DNA from: Leptolyngbyaceae cyanobacterium T60_A2020_046
GTDB taxonomy: Bacteria > Cyanobacteriota > Cyanobacteriia > Phormidesmidales > Phormidesmidaceae
Length of the DNA: 64,000 nt
Assembly: GCA_015272155.1 (NCBI GenBank)
Contig: JACYME010000151.1
Span: forward strand, 1-64,000
Direction of reading: 5' to 3'
Part shown: positions 1-9,774 of the stretch, piece after piece
Layout: the number at the start of each line of letters is the position of its first letter
Position numbering within the stretch: the stretch's first letter is position 1
Notes under the pieces: generated by a model
The model's input: the letters and a program-made list of their open reading frames with translations, nothing else
Databases searched by the model: none
What the model was told of the DNA's origin: nothing
Made by a program: the position numbers and the translations under genes

Positions 1-454
1 CTATATTCTAGGGAGCAGCTTCTCTATCCGGATGCGAATTTCAAGCGCTCAACAGGAGCTGCAAGTGCAGGAAAAAAGAGTCGGGCACAGACGAACCCCA
101 GTGAGTAGAGTTCCCAAAAGCCCGTCTAAACAGTATGTTGCAAGGATAAAGGTCGGTCGCAGAGTGTGTTTTTTTGGCCTAGTTTTTGGCCTAGTTTTGG
201 GCAGATGATTTCCCGGAGTACGGCGGGAGGCAAGAGACTTGTCTCTAGAATCGGTGCGTTGGATGCCCTGGGGCGAGGGGTTGAGGAGATTACAAAGCCT
301 CACGGCGATCGCGGAGAGTGCCCCAATCGGGCCGTGCCCTGTCATCATGAACCGTAGAGCCTGCGCAGCCCCCACGACCCAATGCACTGGCAGATGCAGA
401 CACCGTGAGGCGCATTGCTTCTGGCTGGTTCACGCGATCGTATGATTGCCCGGT
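1..454. other. Left-edge intergenic stretch, no gene supported
   Basis: Open frames exist on both strands here, but none has recognisable domains, a good ribosome binding site or cyanobacterial-looking composition, so no gene is called. A short direct repeat (gtttttggccta, twice between about 168 and 193) lies in the middle. The stretch could carry the promoter of the DUF445 gene that follows. Confidence 0.5.
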
Positions 455-1687
455 ATGGCTTGGTCTGACTTTGGGTTATTGCTGATTCCCCCGGTGGTGG
501 GTGGCGTCATTGGCTATTTCACCAATGATCTCGCCATTCGCATGTTGTTTCGGCCCTATCGCCCCATTTACATCTTCAAGCGCCGCCTGCCCCTCACCCC
601 AGGGCTAATCCCCAGCAATCAGGGGCGCTTGGCCCAACGCATTGCTGACACGATTATGGGGTCGCTCTTAACCCCCGAAGAGCTGCAAAAACTCGCGCGC
701 CGCCTGCTCCAGACGGAACGCATTCAGCAGGCGATTCAGTGGCTGTTGACTCTCGCTTTGGATCAGGTGCAGAGCCGCAACCAGGCCAGGACGGCAGAAA
801 TTGTGGGCAATGTGCTCAAAGACCTGCTGGGGGAATCTTTTCCGCGATTGCTGCGGGTCTGGGCACGGCGAGATGACTTTTTGAAGGCTCAGCTTGACCA
901 GATTTTTGACCAAGTACTGCTCGACTTTCAGCTTTCGGAAGAGCAGGCTCAACAGATTGCAGAATGGACGCTCAACTCGGTGTTTCCGCCCGATGTCATT
1001 CGGCGATCGCTGGTGGATTTTTTGACCGATCGCAACATCCACGTCATTGACGAAATCTTCCGCTCACGCACCAGCGGCACCTACTGGGTCGTGGCGAATC
1101 TGTTTGGGGTACGCAATGCCTTGGCGCGCTTGCGAGCCTTTTGTTTAGATGAACGAGAAATCAGTAATGCCCGCATTGCAGAACTGATTGACGCCCTCAA
1201 AATTCGCTACCGCCTCCAAGAGTGGCTGCTGGGTGTCTCGCTGCAAAACCTGCCCGTTTCCACCGTGCGAGAGCTGCGCCGTTCCATGCGAGACACCGTG
1301 CGCAGCTACATTCAAACCCTGGGGCCAGACCTCCTGAAGGGGTTGAGTACAACGGTGAACTGGCAATCCCTCGCGGCCCAACTGTTGAATCGTCTGCAAA
1401 CCTCAACGGCGGTGAGCAAGTCGCTATCGCCTGTCAGCGAAGAACTCGCGCTGGTGCTGGAGCGCTACCTAGAGCGTGATTTGGAGTCGCTGGTGGCGCA
1501 AGTTATCCCGATCTTGAACATTGACCAAGTGATTATCGATCGCGTCAATGCAACGTCCCCACGCGATCTGGAGGCGGGGATTCAAGGCATTGTGCGCAAC
1601 GAATTGCAGGCGATCGTCAACCTCGGCGGCGTGCTGGGGGTGCTCATTGGCGGCATCCAATCGCTGCTGCTGTTTTATCGGGGATGA
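455..1687 (+). CDS. DUF445 family membrane protein
   Basis: The product is a 410-residue protein of the DUF445 (YheB-like) family, whose function is not established. A hydrophobic segment opens the protein (about residues 5-25, around [19 protein letters not shown]) and is followed by the family hallmark FRP and [15 protein letters not shown] long mostly helical middle follows. A second membrane segment closes the protein ([19 protein letters not shown]). Both ends are therefore membrane-bound with a large soluble part between. A TTG at 446 is in frame, but the ATG at 455 puts the membrane segment where homologues have it. The gene converges on the acetyltransferase downstream, about 30 bases away. 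Confidence 0.85.
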   Translation: MAWSDFGLLLIPPVVGGVIGYFTNDLAIRMLFRPYRPIYIFKRRLPLTPGLIPSNQGRLAQRIADTIMGSLLTPEELQKLARRLLQTERIQQAIQWLLTLALDQVQSRNQARTAEIVGNVLKDLLGESFPRLLRVWARRDDFLKAQLDQIFDQVLLDFQLSEEQAQQIAEWTLNSVFPPDVIRRSLVDFLTDRNIHVIDEIFRSRTSGTYWVVANLFGVRNALARLRAFCLDEREISNARIAELIDALKIRYRLQEWLLGVSLQNLPVSTVRELRRSMRDTVRSYIQTLGPDLLKGLSTTVNWQSLAAQLLNRLQTSTAVSKSLSPVSEELALVLERYLERDLESLVAQVIPILNIDQVIIDRVNATSPRDLEAGIQGIVRNELQAIVNLGGVLGVLIGGIQSLLLFYRG

Positions 1688-1717
1688 CCCTGGGGCAGGG
1701 TTCGCGATTCGCCTTGC

Positions 1718-2359
1718 CTAATCCCCCGGCTGTGAATTTCGCATCTCCCGCACCTTGAGCGGACGGCAGGGCGAACCCACACAAATATGCTGGGCGGGCA
1801 TGTCGCGAAAGACGCTACTACGCGCCCCAATCACGGCATTCGCGCCAATGGTGACGCCAGGGCCAATGAAGCAGTCCGTTGCGATCCAGGCTCCGGTTTC
1901 GATCGCGATCGGCGCAACCTGGAGCCCAAAGGCCGGATCATGGAGGTCATGGCTGCCGGTACACAGGTAACTGTTTTGCGAAATCACGCAGTGGGAGCCG
2001 ATATTAATGGAATCCAAGCTGTACAGTTCTACGCCACTGCCGATCCAACTGTAGTCGCCGATTTCAACCTTCCAGGGATAATGCACGCGGGCCGAGGGCC
2101 GAATCACTACCCCTTTGCCGATTTTGGCCCCAAACAGGCGCAGCAGAAAGCGCCGAGGCGCATGGTGGGCATGGAGCGTGAGGGGAAAGGCTACCGCCTG
2201 CACCAACCACCACAGCAGCACAATCGGCTTCGATCGCCCCGGATGATACCAAGACTGGTCATAACGCCGCAGATCTACCAGGGCGACTGCGCCAGTGTTT
2301 TCTTCGCCTTCTGGGTGCGACAGGGGAGCAGCGGGCACATCTGAGGGCGTAGTGGACAT
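1718..2359 (-). CDS. WcaF-like left-handed beta-helix acetyltransferase (polysaccharide)
   Basis: This is a 213-residue hexapeptide-repeat acyltransferase of the WcaF/colanic acid type, which transfers acetyl groups from acetyl-CoA to sugars of an exported polysaccharide. The N-terminal third has one hydrophobic stretch (IVLLWWLVQAVAFPLTL). From about residue 75 the isoleucine-rich imperfect hexapeptide repeats run to the end (IGKGVVI, VEIGDYSWIGSGV, IGSHCVISQNSYLCTG, GPGVTIGANAVIGA). The conserved GSH(D/N)LHDP segment supplies the catalytic histidine. It lies last in a minus-strand run with two glycosyltransferases. In filamentous cyanobacteria a related protein (HpsU) takes part in hormogonium polysaccharide synthesis. 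Assigning this gene to that role is inference from context. Confidence 0.85.
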   Translation of the reverse strand: MSTTPSDVPAAPLSHPEGEENTGAVALVDLRRYDQSWYHPGRSKPIVLLWWLVQAVAFPLTLHAHHAPRRFLLRLFGAKIGKGVVIRPSARVHYPWKVEIGDYSWIGSGVELYSLDSINIGSHCVISQNSYLCTGSHDLHDPAFGLQVAPIAIETGAWIATDCFIGPGVTIGANAVIGARSSVFRDMPAQHICVGSPCRPLKVREMRNSQPGD

Positions 2360-2437
2360 GGATGGGACTCCGACAAATGATCTGCTAGGGGAATCGCAGG
2401 GAGCTTTGGCTCCTCACGATTCTCCCCAAATCAGCAT

Positions 2438-3391
2438 TTAGCTGCGGGCGTTGGCGGGCGCGATCGCCTCTTGTTCTGGAGCCGCAGCGGTCTGATTTTG
2501 CACGTTCAGCTTGCCGCCAAACTGCTTCAGTTCATAGAGCTTGACGCCAATCTGATACTCATACTGACTCAGCAGACGACCGTAGATGTAGCCTGCTCTG
2601 CCATCCAAAAACCCTAGCCGTAGGAAGTAAAAGAGCACAAACCGCAGCAGCGGCTTCATGGGCAGGCGCACCCAAATCTTTTTCAAGAAGCGCTTGCGCT
2701 GCACAGAGTCGCCAAACAAATTTGCGCCGATGGTGCCGTCGTCAGCCATGCCCGTCAGCAGGTTGTAATACACCCGCGCTTCCCAGTTGGAATAACGGTT
2801 GTGGCGCTCTAGCCAGTGGAACAGGTCGCGGAAGTCAATGTGCAGCATATCCTCTTTCAGGTAGCCGACTTTGCCCCCCGTCACCACGACGTGTTCGTGA
2901 ACTTCGTTGTCGCCCGTGTTGCGAATTTCTTCGGTGTTGAGGTTCTCATAGCGCCCTTGGGCATGGCGGAAGAGGCGCAGGTTCCAGTCAGGATATTTGC
3001 CGCCGTGGCGAATCCATTTGCCCAGGAAAAAGACCCGGCGATTGAGATAATAGCCGCTGTATTCGGGGTTTTGGATGGCTTCTGCAATTTCATCCCACAG
3101 TTCGGGGGTGATTCGCTCGTCGCAGTCTACAATCAGCACCCACTCGTTTTGGAAGGGGAGGTTGTCTAAGGACCAGTTTTTCTTCTTGGGCCAGCGTCCG
3201 TTGAAGTGGAACTGAACGACCTGTGCGCCGTAGCGTTCAGAAATTTCCACGGAGCGATCGCTGCTTTGAGAGTCAACGACGAAGACTTCACTGGCACGGG
3301 AGACGCTTTCAAGGCAAGCGGGCAGGTTTTCTTCCTCATTTTTGGCAGGGATGAGGACGGAAACGGGAATTTTAGCAGCGTTGGCAGTCAT
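2438..3391 (-). CDS. Family 2 glycosyltransferase (WaaE/KdtX-like)
   Basis: The 317-residue protein has a GT-A fold catalytic domain at the N terminus: the nucleotide-sugar binding start PVSVLIPAKNEEENL, then VVDSQSSDRSVEI, and the metal-binding acidic motif VDCDERI near residue 90. The middle (YYLNRRVFFLGKWIRHGGKYPDWNLRLFR) is typical of the WaaE/KdtX branch that adds sugars to lipopolysaccharide core or other surface glycans. The C terminus is amphipathic and probably sits on the membrane. It lies between a second glycosyltransferase and an acetyltransferase on the same strand with short gaps, so one transcript is likely. The sugar donor and acceptor cannot be read from the sequence. Confidence 0.85.
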   Translation of the reverse strand: MTANAAKIPVSVLIPAKNEEENLPACLESVSRASEVFVVDSQSSDRSVEISERYGAQVVQFHFNGRWPKKKNWSLDNLPFQNEWVLIVDCDERITPELWDEIAEAIQNPEYSGYYLNRRVFFLGKWIRHGGKYPDWNLRLFRHAQGRYENLNTEEIRNTGDNEVHEHVVVTGGKVGYLKEDMLHIDFRDLFHWLERHNRYSNWEARVYYNLLTGMADDGTIGANLFGDSVQRKRFLKKIWVRLPMKPLLRFVLFYFLRLGFLDGRAGYIYGRLLSQYEYQIGVKLYELKQFGGKLNVQNQTAAAPEQEAIAPANARS

Positions 3392-3462
3392 GGTAACTCA
3401 GGCGTAGTAGGGCGATTTAGACTCAAAACCAGGGTGAGAGGAAACGGGGAACCCGTCAACTG

Positions 3463-4389
3463 CTAAGAGCTGGTGGGGCGCAGGAGCCCGCGCAGGGCGC
3501 TGAGCAGGTAGCCGACTTGGCCGTAGGCATACAACAAATTCTCGAAGCGCTGGGCCGGATCCGGCAGATACTTGATGGCTTTATACAAGCCGCGAACTAA
3601 GCGTTCCCCACCCCAGCGGAGTTGACGCCATCCGGCGCGACCGGCAATGCGATCGCGATAGCACTCGCTGATGCCCTGCCACCAACTGCGGCTCATAAAC
3701 CAACTGGGGGCCAGCCGCGACGGGGCCACATTGTGAGCCACCAACGCATCGGGATCGTAAATGACGCGATAGCCCATTTCCAGTGCCTTTTGCGTCATGT
3801 AGAGCTCTTCGTTTGACAGCAGGTTTTTGCCCACGCGGCCTAGATTGGGGTCAAAGCCGTGGATGCGCTCTAGAAAATCCTTGCGAATGGCGTAGTTAAG
3901 ACCCCGTGGCGTCAGTCCGGGCTCGGTGATAAAAACCCGCTGGTTGCCAAGGTCGTAGGCTCCGAGGTTGCCAGACATATTCAGCGACAACCAGCGGGGC
4001 GGGGTGCGCCCGGGGGGCCAAATCAGGGTGACCTTGCCGCCCGCGATCGCGACCTGTTCGTCGCCGTCAAAGATTCGCCACAGGGCGTTGAGCCATCCCA
4101 CGCTGGCTTCTGCATCATCATCTAAGTAGGCCAGAATGTGACCTTGGGCGGTTTGGGCTCCAGTGTTGCGGGCAACGGAGAGGCCCAGAGTGGGCTCATA
4201 CACGTAGTGCAGTTGAGGATGGGGCATCCGTGCCTCGACCACTTGGCGCGTGGTGTCGGTTGAGGCGTTGTCTACCACAATCACTTCATAGTCGGCAAAA
4301 TCTTGGTGCAGGAGGCTATCAATGGCAGCCCCCAAATACTCATCGCGGTTGTGAGTGCAGATGATGGCGGAAATACGAGGATGGGGCAT
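3463..4389 (-). CDS. Family 2 glycosyltransferase
   Basis: The 308-residue enzyme opens with the GT2 signature ISAIICTHNRDEYLGAAI, has VVDNASTDTT and a DDD metal motif (LAYLDDDAE, about residue 95). It ends its catalytic domain with an E-E-L-Y acceptor loop and GYRVIYDPDALVAHNV. The C-terminal tail is rich in arginine and aromatic residues and probably peripheral to the membrane. It is the first gene of the minus-strand polysaccharide run. Cyanobacterial proteins of this type are often found with exopolysaccharide or hormogonium polysaccharide genes. That link is contextual, since no polymerase, flippase or export gene is present in the window. Confidence 0.85.
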   Translation of the reverse strand: MPHPRISAIICTHNRDEYLGAAIDSLLHQDFADYEVIVVDNASTDTTRQVVEARMPHPQLHYVYEPTLGLSVARNTGAQTAQGHILAYLDDDAEASVGWLNALWRIFDGDEQVAIAGGKVTLIWPPGRTPPRWLSLNMSGNLGAYDLGNQRVFITEPGLTPRGLNYAIRKDFLERIHGFDPNLGRVGKNLLSNEELYMTQKALEMGYRVIYDPDALVAHNVAPSRLAPSWFMSRSWWQGISECYRDRIAGRAGWRQLRWGGERLVRGLYKAIKYLPDPAQRFENLLYAYGQVGYLLSALRGLLRPTSS

Positions 4390-4706
4390 AGGTGTCTAAC
4401 TCAGAGTGGGCAAACAATGGTCAGCACGCGATTGGGGCGCGTCATCCCGTCATCACTTGACGACAAAGCGATCGCGGGGTCAGGATTGCCGCGCCCGCTC
4501 CAGCACGGGTGCAAGAGGCTGCAACTGTTTTGCGGTTAGAATTTGCGGTTAGAACTCTGGCATTAACGCATGACAGCCCCTAGCATTCCCAGATGGGGGT
4601 GAATTCTCCCTTCCCCATTAACCCGTAAGATTTCGGAGTCCGCATCAAGTTTGCGTTAATATCCGTGAAGCCAAGGTGAGGGTTCGCCAAAGGGTGGAGT
4701 GGTGTC
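4390..4706. other. Divergent intergenic region between glycosyltransferase and deoC
   Basis: This 317-base gap separates a minus-strand glycosyltransferase from plus-strand deoC, so it should hold promoters for both directions. I see no small gene, RNA structure or repeat in it beyond one HIP1 site. Confidence 0.4.
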
Positions 4707-5396
4707 ATGGTGTCGTTGTTTGCTGAAACAGAACTTCCCCAAGTTGATCTCGCGCCGCTGATCGACCATGCATTGTTGACGCCGACGGCCACGGCAGAGC
4801 AGGTGGTGCAGTGGTGTGCAGATGCCGATCGCTTCGGGTTTGCGGCGGTTTGTGTGTATCCGGTGCATGTGCGCTTGGCCCGCGAGCAACTTCAGAACAA
4901 GCGCCCCCAAGTCTGTACGGTGATTGGGTTTCCGACGGGGGCGACCACCTCGGCTACGAAGCTCTATGAGGCGCAGGAGGCGGTGGAGCATGGGGCGACG
5001 GAGCTGGATGTGGTGATCAATCTCGGCTGGCTCAAGGCGGGAGAGCGCGATCGCGTCCATCGCGAGATCGCTGAAATTTGCGAAGAGACGGGGACGCCCG
5101 TCAAGGCAATTCTGGAGGCCAGTCTGCTGACGCCGGAGGAACTGGCGATCGCCGCAGAGCTCTGTCTAGATGCCGGAGTCGCCTTCTTGAAAACCAGCAC
5201 CGGCTGGCAGGGTGGGGCGACGGTGGAAATGGTGCGCCAGCTCCATGACATCACGCGCGGTCAGGTGGGGATCAAAGCCTCAGGCGGCATTCGCACGGTG
5301 GAGCAAGCGCTGCGGTTGGTGCAGGCTGGGGCTACCCGGATTGGCACCTCGCGGGGGCCAGATCTGATCCATCAGCAGGAAATGATGAATGCTTAA
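4707..5396 (+). CDS. deoC: Deoxyribose-phosphate aldolase
   Basis: DeoC cleaves 2-deoxyribose 5-phosphate to glyceraldehyde 3-phosphate and acetaldehyde during deoxynucleoside salvage in the cytoplasm. The 229-residue length is normal. The Schiff-base lysine is Lys162 (FLKTSTGW), the second active-site lysine is Lys190 (IKASGGIR), and the proton-relay aspartate is Asp101 ([11 protein letters not shown]). The start ATG at 4707 precedes the conserved [13 protein letters not shown] segment. It is followed by recO and an MFS transporter on the same strand. A deoC-recO pairing recurs in cyanobacteria, although the two activities are not obviously linked. Confidence 0.95.
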   Translation: MVSLFAETELPQVDLAPLIDHALLTPTATAEQVVQWCADADRFGFAAVCVYPVHVRLAREQLQNKRPQVCTVIGFPTGATTSATKLYEAQEAVEHGATELDVVINLGWLKAGERDRVHREIAEICEETGTPVKAILEASLLTPEELAIAAELCLDAGVAFLKTSTGWQGGATVEMVRQLHDITRGQVGIKASGGIRTVEQALRLVQAGATRIGTSRGPDLIHQQEMMNA

Positions 5397-5458
5397 CGGC
5401 GCGACCCACGGTACAGGGATCCAGTGATATCGTCACAACAGAGGCATTCCAGATCGCG

Positions 5459-6370
5459 ATGAGTCGTTCCTACACCGCTACAGGCATTATTCTCAAGGCG
5501 ATGCCAATGGGCGAAAGCGATCGCCTACTGACAATCTTGACGGTCGAACACGGCTTGGTGCGCGCGATCGCTCCCGGAGCCCGGAAGCATAAGTCGCGGC
5601 TCGGGGGCCGCAGCGGCCAGTTTGTCATCAACACCATGATGTTGGTGAATGGCAAGCAGCTTGACAAGCTGGTACAGGCTGAAACAACGCGATCGTTCCC
5701 GGCCTTGGGGGCTGATTTGGGCAAGCTGACGGCGAGCCAATACCTAGCAGAGTTGGTGCTGTGTCAAGCCTTGAGTGAACAACCCCAGGAAGACCTATTT
5801 TCCCTGTTTGTAGAGCATTTGGAGCGCATTGAGGCAGCGGCAGGTGATAGCGTGCTGGCCTGTCTGGTGCATGGCGTGTTTCATCTGCTGGTGTTGGCGG
5901 GGCTCGCACCAGAGGTGCGCTACTGTTGTTTGACGCAGCAGGAGGTGGTGCCCGACCTGTTGACGCCAAACTGGCAAGTTGAGTTTAGCCCGACGGCAGG
6001 GGGTGTTATTTTGGGGCAGCCTGTCAATCGTGAAATTACGTCATTCTCAATGGCCCAGCGCGTGAGAACGAACGAGGGACGCTACTCTTTTAATAGGGCA
6101 CAGCGCGCTGGTGGGGCATCGCGATCGCCCGCGATAATGACCCTCAGTGCAGCCGAACTCGCCGTCTTACAGCGATTGGGCCAGCCAGAGCTATTGTCGA
6201 GTCAGGCCACGCCTGGGGCCGAGTGCAGTACATCAGTGCAGGCCATTCGACAGATTTGGCAGCGCCTTGAGCACCTCCTGCGTCGCTATGCCGAATATCA
6301 CTTCGACCGACCCATTCGGTCGGCGGCACTCATCGACGCCTGTTTCCCTGTTGTTGCCCGCTTGGATTGA
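5459..6370 (+). CDS. recO: DNA repair protein RecO
   Basis: RecO helps load RecA onto SSB-coated single strands during gap repair and RecF-pathway recombination. The protein has 303 residues. Its N-terminal OB-fold begins YTATGIILKAMPMGESDRLL and is followed by VRAIAPGARKHKSRLGG, both typical of RecO. A helical C-terminal domain follows with a Cys pair (RYCC) in the position where zinc-binding RecO proteins carry cysteines. The full set of four zinc ligands is not evident. The TGA stop at 6368-6370 touches the ATG of the next gene, so translation is probably coupled. Confidence 0.93.
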   Translation: MSRSYTATGIILKAMPMGESDRLLTILTVEHGLVRAIAPGARKHKSRLGGRSGQFVINTMMLVNGKQLDKLVQAETTRSFPALGADLGKLTASQYLAELVLCQALSEQPQEDLFSLFVEHLERIEAAAGDSVLACLVHGVFHLLVLAGLAPEVRYCCLTQQEVVPDLLTPNWQVEFSPTAGGVILGQPVNREITSFSMAQRVRTNEGRYSFNRAQRAGGASRSPAIMTLSAAELAVLQRLGQPELLSSQATPGAECSTSVQAIRQIWQRLEHLLRRYAEYHFDRPIRSAALIDACFPVVARLD

Positions 6371-7774
6371 ATGTTGCGCGACTTCGACACTGATCTCAAA
6401 CCTGCTGATCCGCCTGGGGTAGAGGCTGAGTCTACCGGAGACATGGCGGCGATCACGGATCCGGCAGCCCCGGCTGACGGCGCTGAAGATGAGTCAGTGC
6501 GAGGGTTTTGGCCCGTTCTCCGCAACCGTAACTTCCTGGTTCTGTGGAGTGGGCAAGTCTTTTCGCAATTGGCCGATAAGGTGTATCTGGTGTTGATGAT
6601 TGCCATTATCGGCAGCCAGTTCAAAACACCGGGGCAGAGCATTAGTGGTTGGGTGTCGGCGGTGATGGTGGCGTTTACGATACCAGCGGTGCTGTTTGGC
6701 TCAGTGGCTGGGGTCTACGTCGATCGCTGGAGCAAGAAAGGCGTGCTGGTGCTGACCAACCTGCTGCGGGGTGGCTTGGTGCTCGCCTTGCCCCCGTTGC
6801 TGTGGGCGGTGCAAGGGTGGGGCGATGTGGCCTACTTACCCGTGGGGTTTTGGCTGTTACTGATCGTGACTTTTGGGGTGTCAACCCTCACCCAGTTTTT
6901 TGCGCCGGCTGAGCAAGCGGTGCTCCCGTTGGTGGTCGAGCCGCCTTATCTCCTATCTGCCAACTCTCTTTACACCACAACGATGATGGCGTCGGTGATT
7001 TTGGGCTTTGCCCTGGGTGAGCCGTTGTTAGCGATCGCAGATATCGTCCTCGCCCCTTTAGATGGTGGGGCGGGCTGGGGCAAGGCTCTGCTGGTGGGTG
7101 CGGGCTACGCGATCGCGGGCGGCTGGCTGATGGTGCTGCGGGTGCGCAAGGATACGGGCCACGAACCCGAGTCGCCCCACATTTGGCAAGATCTGCGCGA
7201 AGGGCTGCGATATCTGGGGGAGCAGCCGAAGGTTCGGAACGCGATCGTGCAGCTTGTGCTGCTCTTTTCCGTATTCGCAGCGTTGGCAGTGCTCTCCGTG
7301 CGTCTCGCGGAGGTCATGCCTGCGATTAAAGCGTCCCAGTTTGGCTTTTTGCTGGCGGCAGGGGGCGTGGGTATGGCGCTCGGTGCAGCGGTGATCGGTC
7401 ACTATGGGCATCAAATCAGGCGGCGATGGCTGGGGCTCGGCGGCTCGGGGGGGATGGCCCTAGCGCTTTTGGGACTCTCTGGGCTGACAACGCAGCTTTG
7501 GCCCTGCTTGGTGTTGATTGCGGGCTTAGGATTTTTTGCGGCGGCGATCGCGATCCCCATGCAAACCACGATTCAAGAAGAAACGCCGGCAGAGATGCGG
7601 GGTAAGGTGTTTGGCCTACAAAATAATGTCGTCAATATCGCCCTCAGCTTGCCGCTGGTGCTGGCAAGCGTGGCCGAAACGGTGTTGGGCCTGCCCCTAG
7701 TGTTTGTCGGATTAGCCGGGCTGGTGGCGATCGGCGGTGGGCTCACGTGGGCTCAGGATTGGCGCGCGGGCTAA
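6371..7774 (+). CDS. MFS transporter, MFS_3/enterobactin-exporter-like
   Basis: The 467-residue protein has about twelve predicted membrane helices after a charged 50-residue cytoplasmic N terminus. The loop GVYVDRWSKKGVLVLTN between helices 2 and 3 is the MFS G-x-x-x-D-R-x-G/K-R/K signature. The PMQTTIQEETPAEMRGKVFGLQN segment near helix 10 is characteristic of the MFS_3 group, which includes drug and siderophore exporters. The substrate is unknown. Its ATG directly abuts the recO stop, so it is co-transcribed with deoC-recO. Confidence 0.85.
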   Translation: MLRDFDTDLKPADPPGVEAESTGDMAAITDPAAPADGAEDESVRGFWPVLRNRNFLVLWSGQVFSQLADKVYLVLMIAIIGSQFKTPGQSISGWVSAVMVAFTIPAVLFGSVAGVYVDRWSKKGVLVLTNLLRGGLVLALPPLLWAVQGWGDVAYLPVGFWLLLIVTFGVSTLTQFFAPAEQAVLPLVVEPPYLLSANSLYTTTMMASVILGFALGEPLLAIADIVLAPLDGGAGWGKALLVGAGYAIAGGWLMVLRVRKDTGHEPESPHIWQDLREGLRYLGEQPKVRNAIVQLVLLFSVFAALAVLSVRLAEVMPAIKASQFGFLLAAGGVGMALGAAVIGHYGHQIRRRWLGLGGSGGMALALLGLSGLTTQLWPCLVLIAGLGFFAAAIAIPMQTTIQEETPAEMRGKVFGLQNNVVNIALSLPLVLASVAETVLGLPLVFVGLAGLVAIGGGLTWAQDWRAG

Positions 7775-7903
7775 ACTCTGATGGCTTTATGGGCGAGATC
7801 GCCGGTGCTGGTTGTGCAGCGGCCGATCGCACAGCAGCGAAACCCGCATACCGTATAGTTGAAACACTGTGCAGTTTTTAGATGAAACGGGGGAGGCCCG
7901 ACC

Positions 7904-8779
7904 TTGACTTTTTCGGCAGATGATTTTGCCCGCGCCCTAGCAGAGCACGACTATGACTTTCAGGCAGGACGGATCGTGACGGGGCGGGTTATTGGGTATG
8001 GTTCCGACGGAGCCTATGTGGAAATTGGGGGCAAGTCTGATGCCTTTTTGCCCCTCAAGGAAGCTGCCCTCGGTCGCGTCGAAAATCTAGAAGCGTACCT
8101 CCCGCAGCATGAAGACCGCGAGTTTTTGATCATTCGCGACCAAGATGCCGAGGGTCGGGTGGTGCTTTCGATTCGGCGGCTGTTGGTGCAACAATTATGG
8201 GGTCGCCTGAAGCAGCTTGAAGCGGATGCTCAGCTTCTGACGGTGAAGGTGACGGGCACCAATAAAGGCGGCGTCATTGTGGATGTTGAGGGCTTGAGGG
8301 GGTTTGTGCCGAGATCGCACCTTAGCCAGCCTGAGGATCTTGACGCTCTCGTCGGCACCTCCCTCACTGTGGGCTTTTTGGAGGTGAATTCTGACACCAA
8401 CAAGCTCGTGTTGTCGGAGAAAATTGCAGCGCGATCGCAGGCGATGGAGCGATTGGCCGTGGGGCAACTCGTTGAAGGCACCGTCGCCAGCCTCAAGCCC
8501 TACGGTGCATTTGTGAGCTTTGACGGCGTGACGGGACTGCTGCACATCAACCAAATCAGCAAAAACTACGTGGATTCACTGCCCAGTTTGTTGCAGGTCG
8601 GCCAAGCAATTAAGGCAATTGTGGTGAACCTCGACGAATCTCGAAACCGTATCTCGCTTTCGACTAAAGCCTTTGAAAAGTACCCTGGCGAGGTGTTGAA
8701 GGAATTTGATGCCGTGATGGCCGATGCTGAAAACCGTATGGCGAACCTGGGTAACCTCTTAGCCGAAAGTGAAGCCTAG
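7904..8779 (+). CDS. S1 RNA-binding domain protein (S1-like, cyanobacterial second S1)
   Basis: The 291-residue protein contains three S1 RNA-binding domains at roughly residues 22-92, 105-172 and 188-260, each with the beta-barrel pattern G-x-V-x-x-x-x-x-G-A/G-x-V-x-V/F. This matches the short S1 homologues of cyanobacteria and plastids. Those organisms often carry a second S1 (Rps1b type) besides ribosomal protein S1. It should bind mRNA at the ribosome or act as an RNA chaperone. Translation starts at TTG 7904. A strong Shine-Dalgarno (ggggagg, about 7888-7895) supports that start, and an upstream ATG at 7882 is out of frame. It is followed by a Tab2-like RNA-binding protein on the same strand. 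Confidence 0.88.
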   Translation: MTFSADDFARALAEHDYDFQAGRIVTGRVIGYGSDGAYVEIGGKSDAFLPLKEAALGRVENLEAYLPQHEDREFLIIRDQDAEGRVVLSIRRLLVQQLWGRLKQLEADAQLLTVKVTGTNKGGVIVDVEGLRGFVPRSHLSQPEDLDALVGTSLTVGFLEVNSDTNKLVLSEKIAARSQAMERLAVGQLVEGTVASLKPYGAFVSFDGVTGLLHINQISKNYVDSLPSLLQVGQAIKAIVVNLDESRNRISLSTKAFEKYPGEVLKEFDAVMADAENRMANLGNLLAESEA

Positions 8780-8905
8780 TGTCACCGTTATCGCGCCATC
8801 GTAACGATCCTGAAACCAGGTCTGATTGACAGGGCGGGACGTCGCAGCGATCGCACGCCCCCCGCCCTACCGCTGATCCCCCCGCTGCCGTAAACCACAC
8901 CAACG

Positions 8906-9769
8906 ATGAGTACGATTTGGGAACTCGATTTTTACTCCCGCCCAGTGCTGGACGAAAACCAAAAGAAACGATGGGAGGTGCTCATCACCGAGGGGGCGCA
9001 GTCCATCGACGCTGATCCAGCGGCGCTCTTTCGCTTTAGCAAATACCTGGCAAATACCGAGGTGAACTCAATTAGCCTGAAAACGGCGATTCAAGAAGCG
9101 ATCGCCCAGGCCCCGGCACCTCCGAGCCGCATTCGATTCTTTCGTTACCCGATGCAAAACATGATCATTCGGGCTTGCGAAGAACTCGGCATCGCAGCTA
9201 CGCCCAGCCGCCGCACCCTGGCCCTCCAACAGTGGCTGGCCCATCGCCAGCGCGAAGTCTATCCCCAAGAACCGGGCTATACCGATAAGCCATCCCCCAC
9301 TGTAGGGGCTCCTCCCCCTGCGCCCCGCCCGCTCCCTGATGCCCTGATTGGCCAAAAGTGGGCCTTTGTGAGTCTGCCCGCCCAAGACCTACTCGACATG
9401 CCAGAATGGCCCATCGATTTTGGGGAGGCATTTCCGCTCCAGTTGGCTGGCCTTGAGCCCGATGCCACCGTCCCAGGGCTGGTGATCTTTTCGTCGCGGG
9501 CGCTACCGATGGCGGGCTGGTTGTCTGGGCTAGAATTGGCCGAGCTGCGGGTCGAAGCCAGCAAGCCACCCCGGCTTGTGCTAGAAACAGGCACCGCCGA
9601 TAGTTGGGTGATGGCGGTGCTCAATCGAGATGATCTCAACCAAGAGGCCCAAGCCTTTGAACTGGCGAAGGCGAAGGCCAATCAGGTGCATTTTTTGGCG
9701 GTGCAATCGAGTCCTGAGGCGGAGGCTTTCGCTGGATTTTGGCTAATGCAGAGTATTCAACTGGGGTAG
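8906..9769 (+). CDS. Tab2/Atab2-family RNA-binding protein (DUF1092)
   Basis: The 287-residue product begins with the family signature WELDFYSRPVLDENQKKRWE. Further conserved stretches are RIRFFRYPMQNMI, TPSRRTLALQQWL and a C-terminal ALNR-like VMAVLNRDDLNQEAQAFELAKAKA. In Chlamydomonas (Tab2) and Arabidopsis (ATAB2) this family binds A/U-rich RNA and is needed for translation of photosystem I psaB mRNA and photosystem biogenesis. The cyanobacterial protein is thought to be the ancestor. The proline-rich linker around residues 130-145 is variable. It follows an S1-domain protein, which suggests a post-transcriptional pair. Confidence 0.9.
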   Translation: MSTIWELDFYSRPVLDENQKKRWEVLITEGAQSIDADPAALFRFSKYLANTEVNSISLKTAIQEAIAQAPAPPSRIRFFRYPMQNMIIRACEELGIAATPSRRTLALQQWLAHRQREVYPQEPGYTDKPSPTVGAPPPAPRPLPDALIGQKWAFVSLPAQDLLDMPEWPIDFGEAFPLQLAGLEPDATVPGLVIFSSRALPMAGWLSGLELAELRVEASKPPRLVLETGTADSWVMAVLNRDDLNQEAQAFELAKAKANQVHFLAVQSSPEAEAFAGFWLMQSIQLG

Positions 9770-9774
9770 GAATC

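Noticed and set aside
49-387. 112-residue minus-strand frame at the left edge
   Set aside because: Low-complexity basic sequence without domains, and it competes with other equally poor frames.
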